Assembly: GCA_020636095.1 (NCBI GenBank)
Contig: JACJYN010000002.1
Span: 1,178,001 to 1,242,000 of the forward strand
From: Lewinellaceae bacterium
GTDB lineage: Bacteria > Bacteroidota > Bacteroidia > Chitinophagales > Saprospiraceae
Direction: 5' to 3'
DNA length: 64,000 bases
Shown: positions 60,070 to 64,000 of the stretch, piece by piece
How positions within the stretch are numbered: the first letter of the stretch is position 1
Layout: every line of letters starts with the position of its first letter
Position numbers and translations under genes: made by a program
Notes under the pieces: generated by a model
The model's input: the letters and a program-made list of their open reading frames with translations, nothing else
Database searches by the model: none
Told to the model about the DNA's origin: nothing

Positions 60070-60109
60070 CCGGGAGTACCTGATTGGAATCGTTTCGATT
60101 CTTGCCCGG
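60070..60109 (+). terminator. Hairpin between giant gene and META gene
   Basis: CCGGG...CCCGG outer arms enclose GAATCG-TTT-CGATTC, a perfect 6-bp inner stem. It follows the 2224-residue gene stop by 38 nt. No T tract is present; it may be a terminator or a stem in the META mRNA leader. Confidence 0.3.
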
Positions 60110-60129
60110 AATGATTGAAACTAAATGCC

Positions 60130-60537
60130 ATGAAGCAAACCTTTTTTCTCGCCATCGTTCTTGCGTTCACCCTCACCTCCTGCGCCCCACCCGTAGGAGG
60201 CCCGATAGAGGATACCTTCTGGAAACTCACCTATATGAACGGAGAGATTCCGGAAGGGGTAGAGGTAAGCGCAGTTTTTAAAGAAGGTAAAATCACCGGC
60301 AAAGGAGCATGCAACCGTTATTTTGCCGACTATGAGATTGACGGTGGCACCCTGAAGGTCGGCCCGGTGGGCGCCACCAAGATGATGTGCCCGGAGCAAG
60401 CCACACTGGAAGATCAGTATTTCGGTATTTTGCCAAAGGCGTTGGCCTTCTCTGTGAAGGGGGAGACGCTGAGTGTACAGTGCGAGGGGGCGAAACTGCG
60501 GTTTGTAAAAGGAGAGGAGAGCCCGCTCGAAAGATAA
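60130..60537 (+). CDS. META-domain lipoprotein (HslJ-like)
   Basis: A 135-residue lipoprotein with a signal ending in LAFTLTSC (Cys18). The META domain follows (DTFWKLTYMNGEIP, then GKGACNRYFADYEIDGG, and ATKMMCPEQATLEDQYF), the fold of HslJ and related stress-associated envelope proteins. Cys residues in GACNR and MMCPE fit the family. The ATG at 60130 was chosen since the upstream TTG frame adds no signal feature. It lies 99 nt after the giant gene, behind a hairpin. The exact role is unknown. Confidence 0.88.
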   Translation: MKQTFFLAIVLAFTLTSCAPPVGGPIEDTFWKLTYMNGEIPEGVEVSAVFKEGKITGKGACNRYFADYEIDGGTLKVGPVGATKMMCPEQATLEDQYFGILPKALAFSVKGETLSVQCEGAKLRFVKGEESPLER

Positions 60538-60637
60538 AGAGCCCCCGGAAATTCCCCGGAAGGCTACTTATTTTGACGTGAAGTTTGAACCCTGGTGGTT
60601 GGCTTTTAGCCTGATAGCTGGTTCCCTGGCCGGCAAG

Positions 60638-60727
60638 TGTACGATGTATAGGGTGTACGGTGTACGACGCCAGCCCAATCGTACATCGTACCCTTTCAGG
60701 TTCCTGTCCAGCCCCGTACACCGTACA
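60638..60727. repeat. GTACGGTGTACG-type interleaved inverted repeats
   Basis: TGTACGGTGTACG (60654-60666) has a perfect inverse CGTACACCGTACA at 60715-60727. A second similar pair, GTACGATGTA near 60639-60648 and TACATCGTAC near 60682-60691, is interleaved with it. Since all copies are alike, either nested or pseudoknot-type pairing is possible. The block lies between the META gene and the lipA end. Confidence 0.6.
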
Positions 60728-60768
60728 TATTATTTTACAGCGTACTTATCACCTTTCGAGCGAAATCT

Positions 60769-61641
60769 TTACAAATGCCGCTCCGCGTGATAACTTGACC
60801 GCACCAGAGGCGCGCTCTCCACAAAAGCAAAACCTTTGGACAAGCCCACCTCCTTATATTCTGCAAACTTATCGGGGTGCACATACGCTGCCACCTCCAG
60901 GTGCATCTTAGTCGGTTGCAGGTACTGCCCGATGGTCAGCACGTCGCAACCGTGAGCCAGCAGGTCGTCCATGGTTTGGAAGACCTGCTCATCGGTTTCA
61001 CCCAGTCCGACCATGATGCCGGACTTGGTGCGTTTGCCGAAATCTTTGGTGCGTTGTATTTGTTCCAGGCTACGATGGTATTTGGCCTGGGGGCGCACCT
61101 TGCGGTAGAGGGCCTCCACGGTTTCCATATTATGAGAGACGACTTCCTGCCCGGCGCTAATCATGCGTTCCAGGGCCCACCAGGTGGCGCGCACGTCGGG
61201 GATGAGGGTTTCGATGGTCACATGAGGCGTGCGTTCCTTGACGAGGCGCACGGTTTGATGCCAAATCTCAGCGCCCCGGTCTTTGCGCTCATCGCGGTTG
61301 ACGGAGGTGATCACGGCGTGTTTGACGCCCATCAGGCCGATCGCCTCGGCTACGCGGCGCGGTTCGTCCTCGTCGTACTCCGGCGGGCGGCCCGTTTTCA
61401 CGGCGCAGAAGGAACAGGAACGGGTGCAGGTATTGCCCAGGATCATAAAAGTGGCCGTTCCGGCGCCCCAGCATTCGCCCATATTGGGGCAATTGCCGCT
61501 TTGGCAGATGGTGTGCAGGTTATAGTCGTCGACCAGGCTGCGGACTTTCTTATAGTTGGGGCCAATCGGCAGTTTGACGCGCAGCCAGTCCGGCTTCCTT
61601 CTTCTTGTTTCTTTCTTTTCTACGATAGGTAGTTCGAGCAT
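60769..61641 (-). CDS. lipA: Lipoyl synthase
   Basis: A 290-residue radical-SAM enzyme that inserts two sulfur atoms into octanoyl groups on E2/H proteins. The auxiliary cluster is bound by Cys46, Cys51 and Cys57 (CQSGNCPNMGEC), and the SAM cluster by Cys72, Cys76 and Cys79 (CTRSCSFC). The C-terminus ends in the family RSSYHAE region that supplies a Ser ligand. Length and spacing are normal. It serves 2-oxoacid dehydrogenases such as the E1 enzyme at 20475-22550. The gene upstream on the same strand is an outer-membrane protein, with a 161-nt gap. Confidence 0.97.
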   Translation of the reverse strand: MLELPIVEKKETRRRKPDWLRVKLPIGPNYKKVRSLVDDYNLHTICQSGNCPNMGECWGAGTATFMILGNTCTRSCSFCAVKTGRPPEYDEDEPRRVAEAIGLMGVKHAVITSVNRDERKDRGAEIWHQTVRLVKERTPHVTIETLIPDVRATWWALERMISAGQEVVSHNMETVEALYRKVRPQAKYHRSLEQIQRTKDFGKRTKSGIMVGLGETDEQVFQTMDDLLAHGCDVLTIGQYLQPTKMHLEVAAYVHPDKFAEYKEVGLSKGFAFVESAPLVRSSYHAERHL

Positions 61642-61802
61642 AATGTACTCCGGTTATGAATTTTTCCTGTCTTTCAGGGTATAAATGAGGTTGTCCAGCG
61701 ACAAAATATCTGGCCTGAAACGGGGAACTTACTTTTCTCCGGCCCCTTACTTGTAAAACGAGTAGCCAGATTGTGGGTTCCGGCTTCCGGCCGGGCCGGG
61801 GC

Positions 61803-62621
61803 TTACCACCGCTTACCCAGCTGCAAATTTATGTAAAGGTTGATAAAAATAGACTTATTTTCCGGTGTTTCCACCAGGTTGGATTCCGCCATCAGGGGCA
61901 CCCGTTGGAAATAGGCGTCTACCATGACCCCAGCTTCGATGGCCTTGACGAACTCATCGAAGGCGCCCCAGTCGAAGTGCACAGCGAACTTACCGTGCAG
62001 GCCCGGCAGAGCGGAAATTTCTCCCAGGCCCTTGGAAAAGCCGGAGGAGCCGTAGATGCGGCTGATGTCCAGGAAGGTGCTGGCATTTTCCTGAGTAAAT
62101 TTTTCGCTGCGGATAGTAAAATCATCGAAAGGGCCCGATTCGGAAGAGCGGACCAGTTCCAGATAGTAAGGCTTCAGCAGGCCCAAAGAAGGCCCTGCCT
62201 CGTAACTCAGCCCGACGGCCAGGCCTTTGCGTTTGGCTTTTTCCGACAGGTATCGCTTTTCTCCGATTCCCGCTCTGAGGACAAGCAGGTTGTTCTGCTT
62301 GCCGAAGATAAAGGCCCGGGAAACGCGCGAAGCAGCCGGCGTTTGAAAATCAAAACTCTGCCGGAACTCTTTGGCGTGTTTGATCTCACCGATCTCTACA
62401 TTGAAAAAGCGGGTGAGATAATAGGTCTTGAGACGGGCGAAGTTGACGCCAAGAGCGAAGCCGTTGGTGTGCAATTTCATATCCACCGTAAACTCGCGGT
62501 CGTAGACGATACCTTTGGTTTCGTCATAGATATTTTGCTCGGTATCATAAGTCTGCTGAGCCACCGCAGGGAGGCAAGCCAACCCAATGAGTAGGAGGAA
62601 AAGGAAAATCTTTTGGGCCAT
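61803..62621 (-). CDS. Outer-membrane beta-barrel protein, function unknown
   Basis: A 272-residue exported protein with a signal peptide (FLFLLLIGLACLPAVAQ) and alternating hydrophobic strands of a small barrel (for example GFALGVNFARLKTYYLTRFF, later GLAVGLSYEAGPSLGLLKPYYLELV in pieces). The C-terminal strand ends FINLYINLQLGKRW, closing with an aromatic residue. I cannot assign a family beyond outer-membrane beta-barrel. It starts about 180 nt from the Rab-like GTPase gene on the same strand. Confidence 0.8.
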   Translation of the reverse strand: MAQKIFLFLLLIGLACLPAVAQQTYDTEQNIYDETKGIVYDREFTVDMKLHTNGFALGVNFARLKTYYLTRFFNVEIGEIKHAKEFRQSFDFQTPAASRVSRAFIFGKQNNLLVLRAGIGEKRYLSEKAKRKGLAVGLSYEAGPSLGLLKPYYLELVRSSESGPFDDFTIRSEKFTQENASTFLDISRIYGSSGFSKGLGEISALPGLHGKFAVHFDWGAFDEFVKAIEAGVMVDAYFQRVPLMAESNLVETPENKSIFINLYINLQLGKRW

Positions 62622-62802
62622 GATCTATTATTCTTAGATAGTATTACGTTCTTAGGGCGTAAAGGTTCAACTACATTTGGATTAAAGCACAATGAGGGGT
62701 ATATCCGCAAAATCACAGACAATTTAGCAAAATAAATGGACAAAGTATAGTTACCGGCGCCCTGATCCTTTAAGCGTATCCAAATGATTAGGATACCAGT
62801 AT

Positions 62803-63297
62803 TTATCCTCCCAGTGCCTCCTTCATCAATTCGCGGCAGATTCCCGTAAATAAACGCTCCACATTTTCTCCATCCTTGGCGCTGGTGTAGTAATCCGCAC
62901 TGGTTTTGCGTTCCTGGACCTGAAATTCCTCCTGGCTCAAAAGGTCCCTTTTATTCCCGACGATTCGGACCAGGCAACCCGGCAATACCCTGCGGATGGC
63001 TGCCAGGTCGGCCTCCATGTTTTTACAGGTATCCGGGCAGGTCAGGTCGAAGACATAGACTACAGCACTGGCGCCCAGAAAATAAGTGCGGGGCACTTTT
63101 GCCTGGGAGATTTCACCCATTATATCCCATAGTATAAGCGCCACCTGCTGTCCATACACCTGTATTTCTTTTTTGTCTACTTTCAGGCCGATGGAAGCCG
63201 AAGGGAGCTCACTGAAACGATCGTAAATGAAGCGGTTGACGAGTGAGGTTTTCCCAACGGCGCTGCTACCAGTGATGAGGATTTTTTTAGTGGTCAT
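62803..63297 (-). CDS. Rab/Ras-like small GTPase
   Basis: A 164-residue GTPase of the eukaryote-like Ras superfamily type found in some bacteria. G1 is GSSAVGKTS (10-18); the switch I stretch SASIG holds Ser35 in place of the usual Thr; G3 is WDIMGE (57-62), with Glu62 at the catalytic Gln position; G4 is GNKRD (114-118) and G5 is TSAK (138-141). Core hydrophobic strands VALILWD and AVVYVFDL match Rab-type folds. It lacks a C-terminal Cys tail, so prenylation is unlikely. Bacterial members of this type are thought to act in polarity or motility, but no partner is visible. Upstream is a divergent polysaccharide-deacetylase gene. Confidence 0.88.
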   Translation of the reverse strand: MTTKKILITGSSAVGKTSLVNRFIYDRFSELPSASIGLKVDKKEIQVYGQQVALILWDIMGEISQAKVPRTYFLGASAVVYVFDLTCPDTCKNMEADLAAIRRVLPGCLVRIVGNKRDLLSQEEFQVQERKTSADYYTSAKDGENVERLFTGICRELMKEALGG

Positions 63298-63419
63298 GCT
63301 TTGGATTTTTGGAAACCGCCGCCAAGGCCTTGCGACTAAAATTATGGTTTTTCCGGCATTAATGGCAATAAAGCATAGAAATCGTGTTACCTTTCAGTAA
63401 AACCCGCCCAAATTCAGGA

Positions 63420-64000
63420 ATGAAGATACTGGTATACGTTCCATCCTTAACCCCTCGGGTAAGATATGCCTTTCGCATCCTCTTCCGGGCTTGCCTGAAA
63501 GCCGATTACGAGCTTACTGCCCGCAAGGACTACTATCTTTTGGCTGAGGGCGCGAAGGTCAATTACAGCCCCGCCCCGGTGGCGGAAGGAGAGGCCTGGC
63601 TTCCCGCCGGGGCCCTGCTCTGGGAGGAAGGCATCCGCAAACAAGCCCTCGAGGTATTCAGGCACGATGGGCTGCCCGCTTTCTTCCGGCAGGAGGCAGA
63701 AGGGGCCAGCCTGCCCTTTGACCTTCCGGCGCTGGCGTTCTTCCTGGCCAGCCGGTACGAGGAATATCTACCCTTTGAAGCCGATAGCCTGGGCCGGTTT
63801 CCCGCCGCCCAGAGCCTGGCTTATCGGGGCGGCTTCCTCGAACAGCCGCTGGCCAACCAATGGGCCATCCGGCTCGGCAAAATCCTGGAGCAGCATTTCT
63901 CTGGCCTCGATATTCGTTATCCTGCCTATCAATTTCTGCCCACCTACGATGTGGATATGGCATGGGCCTACCGAAACCGCTCCCTGTGGCTCAATCTGGC
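63420..64000 (+). CDS. Polysaccharide-deacetylase-family protein, DUF7033-type N-terminus (3' partial)
   Basis: A rightward frame starting at the ATG at 63420 stays open to the window edge (about 193 codons). It opens MKILVYVPSLTPRVRYAFRI, with INYS-like VNYSP at about 51-55 and LASRYEEYLPFEADS later, then FLPTYDVDMAWAYRN, the Asp-x-Asp entry to a deacetylase (NodB-like) domain. This layout matches the Bacteroidota polysaccharide deacetylase family with an N-terminal DUF7033 region. Frames on the opposite strand here are shadows. The rest of the enzyme lies beyond the window. Confidence 0.82.
   Translation, partial: MKILVYVPSLTPRVRYAFRILFRACLKADYELTARKDYYLLAEGAKVNYSPAPVAEGEAWLPAGALLWEEGIRKQALEVFRHDGLPAFFRQEAEGASLPFDLPALAFFLASRYEEYLPFEADSLGRFPAAQSLAYRGGFLEQPLANQWAIRLGKILEQHFSGLDIRYPAYQFLPTYDVDMAWAYRNRSLWLNL

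Noticed and set aside
1..64000. tRNA or rRNA genes
   Set aside because: No T-loop-type GTTCGAAnC with matching acceptor stem and no rRNA segments were seen on reading; a covariance search would settle it.

Overview
The window is chromosomal DNA from a member of the Bacteroidota, most likely a Saprospiraceae-type marine or activated-sludge bacterium (Lewinella / Phaeodactylibacter / Haliscomenobacter relatives). Evidence: five secreted proteins carry type IX secretion (T9SS) C-terminal sorting domains (type A in three, type B / gliding-motility type in two). There is a TonB receptor with an N-terminal carboxypeptidase-regulatory-like domain, a fused alpha/beta E1 2-oxoacid dehydrogenase, a DUF7033-type polysaccharide deacetylase and two DUF4331 proteins. 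Several intergenic regions carry the Bacteroidota -7 promoter motif TAnnTTTG, and start codons mostly lack Shine-Dalgarno sequences. No rRNA, tRNA, CRISPR array, phage or complete insertion sequence was seen.

Layout. 1-2359: end of a T9SS surface protein, a small palindromic mobile-like element, a glycosyltransferase and an A-type Fe-S carrier. 2653-6339: TonB receptor and cysteine desulfurase. 6549-9272: AhpD-like protein and UvrD/PcrA helicase. 9303-14217: leftward block with a membrane protein, a TonB-C/TPR protein, an S37-type peptidase and an M19 dipeptidase lipoprotein. 14355-17765: SDR, PLP-dependent decarboxylase and outer-membrane protein. 17887-20264: feoA-feoB iron uptake. 20475-25599: fused E1, a small unknown protein, enoyl-CoA hydratase, holin-like membrane protein and SDR/DUF2867 protein. 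25776-31536: rightward sdaA, hypF, hypE and a DUF151 nuclease with a UVR motif. 31541-40112: leftward DNA-repair helicase (Lhr-like), two DUF4331 paralogues, a TPR lipoprotein and PdeM. 40323-48095: FG-GAP/VCBS protein and a 1868-residue repeat adhesin-like protein. 48096-48907: gene-poor stretch with a second palindromic element and a possible 35-residue membrane peptide. 48908-52566: pyrD and a two-component system. 53357-60031: a 2224-residue repeat protein related to the first. 60130-64000: META lipoprotein, lipA, outer-membrane protein, Rab-like GTPase and the start of a polysaccharide deacetylase.

Most of the window is ordinary housekeeping and envelope biology. The most unusual signals are: (1) two giant T9SS proteins built from the same Cys-containing 51-52 residue repeat; (2) several families of short palindromic repeats between genes, two of which appear to have been inserted in frame into proteins (Lhr-like helicase, HypF); (3) hypF-hypE without other hydrogenase genes in the window; (4) tandem DUF4331 paralogues, only one of which has the T9SS sorting domain, placed between two genes of the ligase-associated DNA-repair set; (5) a Rab-like GTPase with Glu at the usual catalytic Gln position. 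Start codons were often moved inward from the longest possible ORF when that removed overlaps or restored a signal peptide or family N-terminus; those choices are inference.
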